A stretch of 64,000 nt of DNA from Siphonodentalium dalli (lineage: Eukaryota; Mollusca; Scaphopoda; Gadilida; Siphonodentaliidae), in contig CP136061.1 of the NCBI GenBank assembly GCA_032622095.1, forward strand, positions 5,218,734 through 5,282,733. The letters run 5' to 3'. Shown piece by piece: positions 23,261 to 35,752 of the stretch. The translations under genes were made by a program, and so were the position numbers. The notes under the pieces were generated by a model. The model saw only the letters and a program-made list of their open reading frames with translations, was not told the DNA's origin and searched no databases. Every line of letters begins with the position of its first letter. Positions within the stretch are counted from its first letter, which is position 1.

Positions 23261-23689
23261 ATGATGATGATGATGATTGTTTATTTGTATAATATTTACA
23301 AGCTTATGACAATGGTGATAATAAACCACAGGGGCATGTAACGCGCTCCGCTGTCCACCCCCCTTTTGCACTGCCCATATACGCCGCCCTATATACGCGC
23401 CTTCTTCGCGTTAATGGAACATTATATAGACAAGGGGCTCTGTAGAAATTCAACGTTTCACCATCGCTCGGGAGTCGCACAAATGTGAAGCTATATTATG
23501 CGAAGTAAACATATACAATGATGTAATTTCTTCAACTCAAGTAACTATCAAAAGCCTCCGATTGATAAGGTATGTGTATAATGTATAAATGTGTACCGGT
23601 ATAGGAATATTCCGTGTTTGTCTCATCTTGCAATGTATTGTATTGTTGGGGCGATGGGTGCAATACCGTCACCAAACAAATGCGACAGA

Positions 23690-24745
23690 AGATGATACAA
23701 TCCGAAAACATTCATATGCATTATGTGTCTCGTCAACTCTTGAGAGTTTGTCCTGGATTATTGTTCAAAATGGAATTGAATTATCATCCATGTAGAGGAG
23801 CAAAACAAGTTTATATTTCACGATTTTCGGTCTACTTTCATCAGAAAACTCCGAAATGTTGCCATCTGTAAATTATACCATGACGTTATCATAATGTATA
23901 TCTCGAAGTGGGTACACTTCGATATAATAGCACAAAATAATCGGAGTCTTGCTTTTGTATTCTGCCATACCGAAATTTCTAAAATTGATTTTGTTTCTTC
24001 TGAATTTTGGGGTGGGGGTGACACAATCTACCACCACATAACATCTATGGCAAAGAATGACATCATTATCCTACAATCATATGCAGTATATATTTCCACA
24101 AGTTGCTATATTATATACGGGATCTCCATTCAATGCAATACTGAATAATCGCCTGTTAAGAGGGGCGAAACAACTGAAAATGAATGATTGTTTTGTCTAT
24201 TTTCCACGTAAATTTTTACATCTAACACCGCAATCATGGCATTGCATTACTTTGTATTTATAAGTGTGTAACCTGCTATATCGTAGCACAAACATATCCC
24301 GAATACCTGTTCTTCTGTGTTCATTTGTGCCGAATTTCCCTAAAACAGTGACTTTTTGCTGAATTTTGGGGTGAGGGTTGAAATAATCTTATATAACACA
24401 TGACGTGTTAAATATGATGACATATTCAGCATACTGTCGTATGCGGTATATGTATACGCACTTTTCAAGACTATATACGATATCCCCGGTCAAAACAATA
24501 TTGATCTATCGCCCATTAAGTGAGGCAAAAAAATTGAAAAATTGCGCTGTTTTGTCTATTTTTACAATAAATCTAAAACAAATCTTCGTTATATCAGAGA
24601 GATCGTACCACTATCATAGTAAATATCTAGAGGTATGTAGACTACAATATTATTTTAGCGCAAAATGTTCGCGTTTCTATACTTTTATTTCTCATTTTGC
24701 CGAATTTTACAAAAACAGGGATTTTTGCTGAATTTTGGCACTTAA
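23690..24745. repeat. ~365-bp degenerate tandem repeat, about 3 units
   Basis: CTGAATTTTGG recurs near 24000, 24359 and 24729 (spacings ~359 and ~370). TTTTGTCTATTTT and a CGCCYRTTAAG-like box recur in matching positions. It lies inside intron 1 of the PAN-lectin gene; no coding content. Confidence 0.65.
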
Positions 24746-25148
24746 TCAGCTAAAAATCATCTTTTGCATCATTTGTATATTTCACACCGGGTCCTATCCG
24801 ATGCGGAATGTCATAACCTTCAAAATGATGTATCACAAGCCCGTGTGTGGTGCCGATGGACTAAACTTTCTGAAATCGGTTCCGTCCGCTTCACTATTCC
24901 ACCAATAATGAAGTATTTATTGATTTGCAACTGCGTATACGTCAGACGTTATAATATGATACATGGACATCATAAAGACATTAGTTCGCATAAATAAAAG
25001 ATGACAATTGGGTTTCACATATTGAGATGCATCAATCAATCTAGTGGGTTGGACTAAGATCTCGAGGATACCTGGCTATCATATCTCCATGACGATACAG
25101 ATGTTTTAAAGAAATGTCCAGGTGCTCCTCTGTTCATGGTGCTATATA

Positions 25149-25367
25149 ATGGCTAAATATTCTCAGTTTCAACGAAATGTTGCTGCGCGGGCATATCAGC
25201 CACATTTGCCAGACACAGAGCGAGATTTTGAGTTGTTTATGTCAGTCGATGAGTCTGTTCTAAACCCCTTGTCAGATGTCAATATTGGGAGGATCATGAA
25301 AAGTCATGTGCTACTAACTGCATTTTATTGTATATCAGAAGAAACTATATATGACTACACACTGTGA
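25149..25367 (+). pseudogene. 72-codon ORF shared by both duplicate copies; unknown
   Basis: Starts MAKYSQFQRN and ends ETIYDYTL before TGA. In copy A (12948-13166) the fourth codon is TAG, and the other differences I see change the amino acid (N/S, M/L, Y/C), so there is no sign of purifying selection since duplication. I recognise no domain. It may be an exon relic that was already dead or non-coding before the duplication. Confidence 0.3.
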
Positions 25368-26216
25368 CCACTATTTTTGAACGGGTCTTCCATATAACCT
25401 GACAAATTGTAACTTTTTTTGTGGAAACTGTATTGAATGGAACAGTCTCAATTTTGTTATAATATATATGCAATTATCTGACGGTTCGAGGTCTCTCAGT
25501 TTGCACGAATATATGTATCTCTTCAATAGAATGATAAATATACGTTTAATGCTTCTTCTATGTATCTCTTTTTGCTAGCTCATTGTGTGAATGTCCTGAT
25601 TGCCATCCCCATATAACTATGACAATTAAGAAGATATAATTGTTCAAGTGACTGGGTTACCATTTGTCGGGATTGTGAAATGTGAACGCCCAAATCTCCT
25701 TAAAATGATATGGAGATGGCCTGGTTGACTATATATAACTTATATGTGGATATCGGCGAATAGCAATCTTATCTATGATAGTGCATATCCGCTCGCCATC
25801 CGTGACGCAAACGACACCAAATGTGATTTAATTCATGGTATATCATTAGATAAAAACATGTATGAATTTGTTGGAAATTAGTGCCAAATATATTTGTATC
25901 AGCTTTTGCCTCTTCGATTGTACCGCGTGAAGTTATATATATAACACACAGACAGACCGAAAGACAGACAGCACAATTTGATTTCTTGTATCATTTGAGA
26001 AGAACGTGTCTGAATTTGATGGTAATTGGTACTAAAAATATTTTGTATCAGATTTTGGTGACCCTCCCGTCCCTATTTCGGACTCAAGCTGCACACACTA
26101 AGACTCATTAGAGATTAGAGATGCATATATATGAAATTGGTGAAAATTGGCGAGTATACAAATTCGTATCAAATTGAAGGTCCCCATATCTCTCACCCAT
26201 AGGGCACCAATTTGTT

Positions 26217-27215
26217 GTGTCTAAACCACACGATAATATTCCTCGTATTACGGAGAAGAATATGTATCAATCTGGTGGAAATTGGCACTAAACATATAGC
26301 TATAATGTCCCTCTCATCTCTATACACCACTGACTCGGATGGCCCCACTTGTGACATCCTTAAACCACACAATTACACTCCTGATATCATGTAGATGATT
26401 GTTTATAAGTTTGGTGATAATCGGCGACTAAACAATGATTTTGATAATCAAATTTAGTGCCAATCCCTCCCTCCCGATCTCTCACCTAAACAGCACCACT
26501 ATGGCGTCTTTAAATCACACGATCAGATTCCTCGTATCATGGATAAGAACGTGTATCAATTTGGTGGAAATTGGCGCCAAAAAAATTGTGCATCAATTTT
26601 GGTGCCCCTGTCCCTTTCAATACACCCCTGACTCGAATGAGGCCACACTTGAAAGAAATAAGCCACACCATTTGACTCATCATACCATGGGGATGCTTTT
26701 GTATAAGTGTGATGGCAATCGGCGACTAAACCAATTATTATCAAATTTAGTGCACACCCCTCCCAATCTCTCATCCAAACGACAACAATTTGGGGTTGTT
26801 AAATCGCACAATTAGATTCCTTGTATCATGAAGAAGAATATATATCAATTTGGTGGAAATCGGCGCTAAAATAAGTTTTATCAATTTTGGTGCCCCTCTC
26901 CCCTTTCGTGCAAATCTGACTCGAACGACGCCACTTTTGATATATTTAAACGACACCGTTGGATTCTTCATATCATGGGGATGATTATATGTATGTTTCG
27001 TGGCAATCGGCGACAGAAAAAAATTCTGACCCTCCCCCTTCCGGGCACCCATGACGCGAACGGCGCGACTTTTGCCATATTTAAAACACACCATTAGATT
27101 CCTCATATTATGGGGATGATAATATATAAGTTTCATGGCAATCGCCGACAAATTTTGTTTCTGCCCCTCCCCCTTTTCTGCCCCCGACAACAACGGCGTC
27201 ACTTTAGAAAAATTT
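26217..27215. repeat. ~147-bp degenerate tandem array (copy B)
   Basis: Same units as 13740-14660, with one additional partial unit (27090-27169) that is missing from copy A. Confidence 0.75.
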
Positions 27216-28889
27216 AACACCGACCATTATCTTTCTCGTAAAATGTTACTCCTAGTAGACCCCTTTGGCATCATCTAGATGGTCCCCTGTGAATTTACAT
27301 AGAACACAGACAGACAGACAGACAGACATTCGCAAATATAGATATAAGAAGATAATGAAATATTGGTTAAATTTGACACAGGCAAACACAAATTCCGCTG
27401 TTCAGGGCAGCGTGGTGAACTGAATTGCACCCGGAACGATTAGTCCAGGAGATATTGATCGACCTCTGCACGCCCCCCCCCCGGGACTCAACTTCACGCC
27501 ACTAATTTTCTTTCTTAATGTCTTCTCTAATTTGTTTCTGTTGAAAACAGTGGCCGCAGAGACTCCAGACAAGATGACATCAATCATGACGGCCATTTTG
27601 TATATGCACCAGCCACCAGGTCTCTTTGATCACCATTATATCAAAGATGATATCACATGTGGTCTTGTTTCCGCTCGATTCGTTATGCATTACAAATTAG
27701 CCAGAAATCCGACACCAGAATCCAATATGGCGGTCAAAATGGCCACCGGAATGTGAAAATATGCTATTTTTCTGACATTGCACCACATTTCGTTTGTCTC
27801 TGTGGGGAATAGTGGCATCTTGGCGTAAATTTATACATTTGTCGTATAGAAGAGTCATTGGCGAACACAAGGGGACCATAATATATATTCATTGTGAGAT
27901 ATTATTGTCCGATATCAGGTTTTCCCAAATACCGGTATAACAGGTTAAAGCCGAACCGACGCTAATAACGCGATGTAATGTTTCGAATCAATGAATATCA
28001 TTGCCATCATAACAACACCTATGCATATATGTGCAGGAGATACTCGAGCTAGGATTCGTCTTATACCTGAGTTGAGGAATATTCGCCCAAATCCAAGATG
28101 GCGGCCAATAAGCCACCGAAATAGAAAAATCGCCGAAAATCGCTGATTTTAACATCAGTGAACGTTATTGTCACGACAACTCCATATCTGCTTACTATTG
28201 TGAGTTGGGAACACTTAGGCGAAGAACTGTCCTTGTACCATATCTAAATAAAGGTCTCCCAAATCCAAAATGACGCCCACAATGGTGGACAGATTTTGAA
28301 GAATTACCGAAATTCCCTCATATTCACATCGTTGAGCATTATTGTCGAGACAATTCCACCGATTCTTACAGTTGAGTTGGAAATACTGAGGCGAAGTAAT
28401 TACCTTACATCGCATACAAGACATTGTTTTCCAAATAGAAGACGGCGGCAAAAATGGCGACCAAAATTTGAAAACATGCCTACATTCATTTACTTTCTTA
28501 CGATGGGCGTTATTGTTTTGCGATTTCTACCCACCATTACATGTTGATATGGAATATTAATATGAACTATGTATTCATTTGAGGTTGGCAATTGATACTG
28601 TGGGTATATTATGCATTATGGTCCTCTACGCCTTAGCAGAAAGGCATCCGTCAAATGTCAGGCTTTCAACATTCGAAGCCATATACAGAAGTTTTCCGGG
28701 TACGTCAGTGAATTAGATGAGTATGTGAATTGATGAATCATATATTGAGAAGTGGATGTTTGGGAAGATCATCAGGTGTACATGTTGTTATCCCCATTAG
28801 GTCACCAAAGCTGAAAATACGCAGATAGAGGCCGCCACCGCCATATACATTGTTTGAAACAACCGGATTAGTGGGACCTTTCTACAAAG

Positions 28890-29355
28890 AAGTTTAGAAA
28901 ACTGTGTTGGTGTGAGAGAGATAGATTAATCTGACGAAGAGACGGAAACTGGTCCAGATAATGATGAATGTGGCAAATCAGAATGAACTCAGGTACTGTT
29001 GTTTTGATTCTTGGAAGTCAAACTATGACTATTCGGCGCACCTATATACGGTTACTGCCATTATCGGTGCTTAGTGGATGATAGATTTTGAAATGCCACA
29101 TCACGATTATTAATTGTGGGTTTCCATTCTTCCAGAAGGCTACGACTTATGAGATGGCTTATATTATGTACCGTTTTTGTCCATCGAAATAATGACAAAA
29201 AGTTGAAATTAGTATGTGATAATATCGACTTCTTTTTCATTTCTGGCCACCAGTTTGGTCGCCATCTTGACTGTGAGAATTTGCCAAACTCATTTGAGTA
29301 CTTCATATACATTTTCCATATGAACATGTAATTGTGGGCACAAGGCCCATCGTAA
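28890..29355. other. No gene recognised (intron 1 of the lectin gene)
   Basis: Lies between duplication copy B and the inverted third copy; no structure found. Confidence 0.45.
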
Positions 29356-29359
29356 GAAA

Positions 29360-29720
29360 GTAAAGGAATGTGAGCTTGTTTTCAAATTTCGGCCGCCATT
29401 TTGCCATCTTTGTCGCCATATTGGATTCTGGTATCGGATTTTTGGCAAGGGTTGTATATTAGCATAATATAACGAATCGAGCAGAAAACAAGACCGCATG
29501 TGATATCATTTTCACTATAACGGCGATCAAAGAGACCTGGTGCATATAAAAAATGGAGGTCATGATGGACGCCATCTTGTCTGAAGTCTAATATAACTTT
29601 TCTAAAGGAATTCTGGTTAACCGAAAAAATTAGAGGAGACATTAAGAAAGAAAATTAGTGGGATGAAGTTGAGTCCTGGTGGAGCAGAGGTCGACCAATA
29701 TCTCCTGGACTAGATGCCTC
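29360..29720 (-). repeat. Diverged inverted third copy of part of the duplicated block
   Basis: The reverse complement matches ~14876-15190 and ~27430-27745: shared GTCCAGGAGATATTG, CATGACCTCCATTTT versus CATGACGGCCATTTT, and CCAGAATCCAATATGGCG. It is clearly older than the A/B pair. Confidence 0.75.
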
Positions 29721-29859
29721 AAATTTGAGCGCCATGTTTACTAAGTTAGATTTTCAAGGTCACAAGTCGAAGTCTCAAAAGCGATCGAGTTATCTCTCAT
29801 ACTATACATTTTGCCTTCACCATCTACACTATTGTTGTCATTGTTTTTATTGACGCGGG

Positions 29860-30240
29860 ACTATTGTGAAATGCCGTCGTTCAATGGGAAAATAAAATTA
29901 AATATGTGACAACCATAGTTGAATGCAATAAAAAACACAGTACTAAATAATATCTGCCATTGTATACGAAATATACAGGTTTCGGCATCCGGCGTACTGA
30001 CACTCGGCATCCGGAATACTCTATATTGACCCCGGAATCCGGCGTACGAAAAGGGGGTGGTCCCCCTCATATATAGAACAAGTGAGAGCGCTTCCAGCAT
30101 GGATGTCGTAATACTGAATGCCGGCTCATACGGACCCTGGCTCATACGGACCACCGGCTGATACGGATCTTGGCTCTTACGGACCCTCGGCTTATACGGA
30201 CCCAGGCTGATACGGACCTCAATTAAAATATACAATTTTA
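29860..30240. repeat. GGCATCCGG repeat copy 2 and a 17-bp TCATACGGACC minisatellite
   Basis: 29985-30078 is the inverted relative of 12055-12160 (GGTCCCCCTCATATAT at its right end). Directly beside it, six units of about 16-18 bp, consensus GGCTSATACGGACCC, cover 30121-30220. Confidence 0.7.
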
Positions 30241-30599
30241 TTTATAGTTTCCTTTCATTTAAATAAATTAAAATGGCTACATATATACTAAAATAACAAA
30301 ATATGAATATAATGAGGCACAACAAAAGTGTAACAACGATTCACCAGACGATCATTATTCATACTGTACGAGTAGTCTGTCCACAAGAACATCGTGCAAC
30401 TCTTACCGGTCGTCTCCCTCGTTTTCATCTCCTGTCATCTGTGCATCTTCCCTTCAGAAACATGCTTCAGATCACCACCGGAATTATAAATGCAATTACA
30501 AAAATGTCAATTTAGATTGTGAAATTAAAAATTAATTATGCCGGGATGGTCGAAAGATCGAGTGATCTTCGCCTTCACCCCTGCCAGTCAGCAACAAGA

Positions 30600-31125
30600 G
30601 AACGCATTGGCCTAACAAATGTCATACTATTTGTTATAATTGTTAACATTTATAAGGACAAAATTATAACAAATTGGTAAAGAGTGTAAGAAAAAATTAT
30701 AAAGATGATAAATTTGTTAATGAATATAAGAAATAATGATAAAAGTTGTTGAAGAATATAAGAAAAAACGATAACATTGTTACAAAATGTAAGAAAAAAA
30801 GTAGAAAACAATTAAAATTGTTAAAGAATGTAAGAAAAAATGATAAAAACAATGATAAACATTGTTAAAGTGTGTAGGAAAAAAATATGAGATAAAGTTG
30901 ATAAAGAATGTAAGAACAAAATGATAAAAAATGATAAAGTTGATAAAGAATGTAAGGAAATTCTAAAAATGTTAAAGAATATAAGAAAACATGATAAAAA
31001 TTGTTAAAGAATATAAGAACAAAATATAAAATTTGTTAAAGAATGTAAGAAAATTGATAAAAAATGATAAGAAAAATTGTTAGGCCAAAGCATTCTCTTA
31101 TATATGCGATGCGACCTCCGCTTCT
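30600..31125. repeat. AT-rich ~30-bp minisatellite flanked by GCATTGGCC hairpin sequence
   Basis: Many units of TTAAAGAATGTAAGAAAAAA plus TGATAAAA fill 30655-31080. The left edge has AACGCATTGGCCTAAC (30602-30617) and the right edge GTTAGGCCAAAGCATTCTC followed by TTATATATGCGA (31080-31110). The same hairpin and the same AT-rich unit form the core of the piggyBac-like MITE at 22671-23097, but no CCCTTTACCC ends are present here. Confidence 0.75.
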
Positions 31126-31129
31126 GGTC

Positions 31130-32105
31130 GTCAACGACAAAACACAATTTAGTTTTTATTAAACATAGGTCTAGTTATACGTAATTATTGAGATTATGCA
31201 GTGCTATTCTGAACTAAGTTTAATGAAATAGTTAACCAATACTGGTGGACAAATACTAATCAAAATTATATAAGATAAAACAAGGACATGAAACCAGATT
31301 CGCCGTCACTCAAACAGTCAAGTGAGAGTTTTAACCCTATACTAAAACATCTGTGCATCATCACGAGTAGTTATCCCTTATGGAATGTTCAGATACTAAG
31401 CTCATCACACGACCATTTGATTGATCTTATTATCTAAACATTTCCCCCAATAAATATGACTCCCGTTCATGTTTATTGACCTGGGCATCGTCTGTTTATA
31501 TTTGTATATCCATGAAAATAGACCATTCCGATGTACACTCTAAACTGACTGGAAGAATCCGTTTAGTAGAGAAAGTACACTACAACAATCCCTAATTCTC
31601 GACACTCATGCTGTCGGTGTTGAGTTGGTCACTAGTCCAGACACATTAGGTTTCACTACGGCAAACAATAGGGGAAAGCTAAAATTTTCAGGGATTAATA
31701 AGAACATGTTTATGAACAACTTGGCGAAAGTCCCCTAGAATCCGAGTTGAGTTTTTTTAGATATCATGATTTTTCGTAATGCTGCAAATTCAGACGAAAT
31801 TCCATTAGACCATATGCGAATGCAGTCACATGTAGGCTAATCTATGGACTCAATCTTCACACATATGGCGTCCATCATCATGGAGCAGGTGTCGATAGGT
31901 ATGCTTATTAGCAGTCGATATTCCATAATTGTGATGACATTTATTGCCGAAGAGAACATATAAATCGCAATGGTGATTCAAAATTATCCTAACAAAAGAG
32001 GGCGAATAAAGTTATTCAGACGACAATGAGCTAAAATATGAACAGTGGTTAATACAGAAAAGGAAAGTGATAAGATATATCGAACTATCACCATCCTTAA
32101 GATTG
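31130..32105. other. No gene recognised (intron 1 of the lectin gene)
   Basis: Unique-looking sequence with no ORF or repeat that I can support. Confidence 0.45.
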
Positions 32106-32109
32106 TATA

Positions 32110-33975
32110 GCCGGAAATATAACACTACCCCCTAAAACGTACGCCATGGCTTTGAGCATCTGAAAGGCAAAAATACCACATAATAGTCCTGGCGTTTGGC
32201 GTAACAATTGTGCAAATGGTGATAACACTATGAAACTTGGCACATAGGTTCCTTATACACTATTACACATTTTCAGATGTTTAGACATCGCGGCAGGTCC
32301 TTCCTTGGCAACGGTTGCTAGGAAACTATTACACATCGAAGATATACAAATATGACTGATATTATGGCAGTTTTAACAATCTAACCTACGTCATGCAGCA
32401 TTTGTATTGTGAAAATAATATTAGTTGTTGTTAGAGTGGATCTGGCTGGAAAATTACCATAGTTCTTACTTACAGGGGTGGTAACGGTTGCTAGGGACAT
32501 ACCCGAAATCGAAAAATGCCGAGCTGACTGATATTATGGTAGTTTTGACAAACTAATATAAACTAGGTCATTATCATTTTATGGTGAAACAATTGTAATA
32601 GTTATTGTCAGTGTGGGTTCGACTTTTAATATTACTATATATTTCTGGTAACGGTTGCTAGGGATATACCAGACATAGAAAAATGCACACATGACTGATA
32701 TTATGGTAGTTTTAACAAACTAAACTACCTCATGTAACATTTTTATATTGAAAACAATTATTATAATTGTTGTTAGTGTGAACATGGCAGTAAAGTTGCC
32801 ACATTCGTTACTAACGGGTGGTGTAATGGTTGCTATGGACATATCCACCTTTGAAAACATACCATATGTATGAGTTTCTGGTAATAACTGATATAACTGT
32901 TTCATAATATGGTATTAGTTTCGGGAAATTTACATGACATAATTATTTTATAATATGTCATATTATGCTTATATTGACAATAGTGTATAACTAAATGTTA
33001 TTGTGTTGTGTACTGATGCATTCTCGTGTGACAAATTGGTATTGAGGTTTCATTGGTGCTTGGTAACCACCTACCATTGACAAATCTTCTTTAAACTGAC
33101 AGAATATTCAGTTAGTTTTATCAGAATCACATACATGTGTGGAGTTTATTATTGTTTCTTCCATCAATCGATTATTGGAATACATTTTAATGAGATGTAA
33201 AAATATTGACCCACATTTATGACGATACCACCTGAACCCCCAATGGAATCGGACATTCGCACTACATTTGACAATGACATCCATGCAGAACACTATATCA
33301 CATTGTGGTAGCATCCGCATACTAGTTGCCATACGGTAGGAACTAACTTTGTTTCCTTCCTATCCATGCCATAACTACATTATATGTCAATACATGGCCA
33401 TGAGTCATTTACAAGTCTATATGAGCTCGTACATGAGCGTGGCCTATATATTTCAGATTGAGATACCATGAACTACCCTTTGGAACCGGTGACCATTTCC
33501 CATTTACATGGGCAGCCATGGGCCCATTGCCAACCCATAGGTACTAAGGAACTGCATCCAATGACGTGTCTTAACTACTGTGTCCATGTCATAGAAAGGG
33601 GCCTGAACCAATGATATACTATTTAGGGCTGGTTCTATTGCTTTGACGTATAGACCAGGGTACATATCATGCGTTCATAACTATAGGCACCTGTGTATTT
33701 GCACTACATGTGGTGTTCATATGGGTCCATGGCATATGCATTAATCCGATTCCGGGTAGTTGCCTAGCAACCGTTGCTAAGAAGAGCCTGTCGCAAGTGT
33801 CACCACATGTGAAAATGAGCAGTAGCATATAAGTAACACGTGTACTAAGTTTCATGCTTTTATCCCGCTTTTCACAATTGGTGTGTTTTCTACAACAAAC
33901 ACTTGGACTAGCGGAAGAGCAAAATGTGACCAGAGCCAGTTTAGGGGGTAGGGTTATGTTTTTACAAGTATTGAC
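32110..33975. mobile_element. ~1.9 kb foldback element with ~220-bp inverted ends
   Basis: The left end (ACTACCCCCTAAA at 32125, then ATGAAACTTGGCACA and GGCAACGGTTGCTAGG) is repeated in inverted form at 33750-33970 (TTTAGGGGGTAGGG at 33939). The arms look ~75% similar. The left half has a ~170-bp tandem repeat: TGACTGATATTATGG at 32353, 32527 and 32692, with GGTAACGGTTGCTAGGG between. No coding region; no clear target duplication found. Confidence 0.65.
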
Positions 33976-33999
33976 CACTTATCATAGGTATAGTTGCTA

Positions 34000-35135
34000 A
34001 TCCCGCCTATTGTATTGCAGGAGTGATGTATCAGACAGAAGTTTCTCTTGGTAATAATGGTTTGACAAACGTTGTTTTATTATTCATCTGGATTCCACCA
34101 CGAATGCCTTCAGACACTTTACAGGTCCCTTATTAAAAAAAACGAAGGCATCGTGGACTGCTGCATGAAGTCTCAAATTGGGCCCCGGTCAGTGTTTGCG
34201 CTGGACCGAAAAAAACTTTAGCCAATATTTTAGCCAAATGAAAATTATATTAGCCAAATGAAAAAAACTTTAGCCAAATGTTTTTTGGCCAAATTAAAAA
34301 AAACTTTGGCCAAATTAAATCATCGTTTTCTGGTCGGTTCACAATTAATTACTAAATCGTAAAATCTAACATACACAGGTAAAATACACAATAATTTAAA
34401 TAATTTTGATGAACTAGAAGTATTTTTATATATATCATTTATTAAAAATGTATTAATCTTTATGTGAAAGAGTGATTTGGGGAGGGGGGGGGGGGGGGGG
34501 GGGGGGTAACCTCCACTAAGAACAAATGCAATGTTTAATATGTAGGCTACCATAATGTGAAGTAAGTATTAATAATTACTATATACATGTATATATATCG
34601 GTATAACCTATCAGAAGTTGTGTATGTTTATATACCTGTGTACATGGATGTATATCTTCTACTTTGTCATTTTGACATATTAAAATACCTTAATTATGGT
34701 TATATATAGTATATACAAAAATACAACAAAGTGATGTGGAAAGATACTAATACTTGCTGATAACATGATTTCAGTAAATACAAGGAAGTGTACAGTACAT
34801 GTAGTCATATATGTATGTAATCATGTATGTGTCTTGATTCATGTGTACACTCAGGGGTAAAGTGGCACATGTAATTTATGAAACATTTGTCTATATTAAA
34901 GCATGATGCATTGAGTGTGATCCCAGCACAGTGATACATGTCATACATACAATTTGGTGACCCATCATGGGATTTGTATGCATGTATGTGTTGATTGATT
35001 CACATATCTAAGGGTATTTAAGGTGGCCTATGCCCTTCATGCGACAGTTTTCTATAATCTAAGCAATGTGTTCAGTTCCGATAGTACTAAAGAAATTGGT
35101 AACACATCATGCGATTTGTATATATGTATATATAT
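34000..35135. other. Simple-sequence-rich intron DNA
   Basis: Contains TTAGCCAAATGAAAA-type repeats (34205-34320), the (G)23 run and ACATGTA-rich DNA; no coding content. Confidence 0.5.
34484..34506. repeat. (G)23 homopolymer
   Basis: A run of 23 G in otherwise AT-rich DNA. It follows a TTAGCCAAATGAAAA-type cryptic simple repeat (34205-34320). Confidence 0.9.
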
Positions 35136-35138
35136 ATA

Positions 35139-35752
35139 CTAGCAGGTTGACCCGACTTCGTCCGGGTTGTTCCCTCTCTGCTTTTCGGCGAATTGCGCGA
35201 TTTGACCTTGAATTGTCCATTTTGAAGGTCAAGGTCAGATTTGACACGTCCAAAACACTACCCGGACAAAAGTACCCGACAAAAGTACCCGTCGAAATCC
35301 ATCCTGTTTTACCCGATTTGACCTCGAAATGATCATTTTGAAGGTCAAGGTCATGTCGGGGTCACGATTTGACCCGTCCAAAACACTCAGTGGACAAAAG
35401 TAACCCTATGTATCAAATTTAGTGGAAATCCCATCAAAATTCGCGATTTGACCTTGAATTAACCCGATTTCAAGGTCAAGGTCACGTCGGACGGGCAAAT
35501 GAATAGGCTTATGAGACTCCCCATACGAAATTATCCCTAGACACTATTTGTCATCGAAATCCCGTGATATTCGGGCGTTTGACCTTGAAATGACCCGATT
35601 TCAAGGTCACGTCGCACGGGCAAATTAATATACCCATGTCACTCCCAGGCCGAAAGTACCCCCACATACCAAGTTTCATCAAAATCGGGCCGGCAGTTTT
35701 CGAGTTCATCGCGAACACACACACACACAGATCTTCCAAAATATATAATAGA
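35139..35752 (-). mobile_element. Helitron-like element with TCAAGGTCA repeats
   Basis: Minus strand, 614 bp. The 5' end is TCTATTATATATTTTGGAAG followed by a GT microsatellite; the 3' hairpin ACCCG-GACGAAGT-CGGGT (35150-35167) is followed by CAACCTG and CTAG|T. The interior has direct and inverted copies of TCAAGGTCA and TGACCTTGA. No helicase. The base before its TC is now occupied by the next element. Confidence 0.8.

Larger units (their letters stand above)
24897..28881 (+). repeat. Segmental duplication copy B (~3.98 kb), inside the lectin intron
   Basis: Direct-orientation copy of 12696-16751, 12.2 kb away. The left junction in both copies is TTCCACCAATAATG and the right junction is GTGGGACCTTT. 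It keeps segments 25807-26083 and ~27090-27169 that are absent from copy A, and lacks the foldback insert. Confidence 0.9.

Noticed and set aside
25149-25367. Conserved 72-codon protein in the duplicated block
   Set aside because: The differences seen between the copies change the protein, including a stop in copy A, so no purifying selection is visible; listed only as a pseudogene-level feature.
63-34506. The G-runs at 63-80 and 34484-34506 as regulatory G-quadruplexes
   Set aside because: Plain homopolymers whose exact length is unreliable in assemblies; no gene start nearby.
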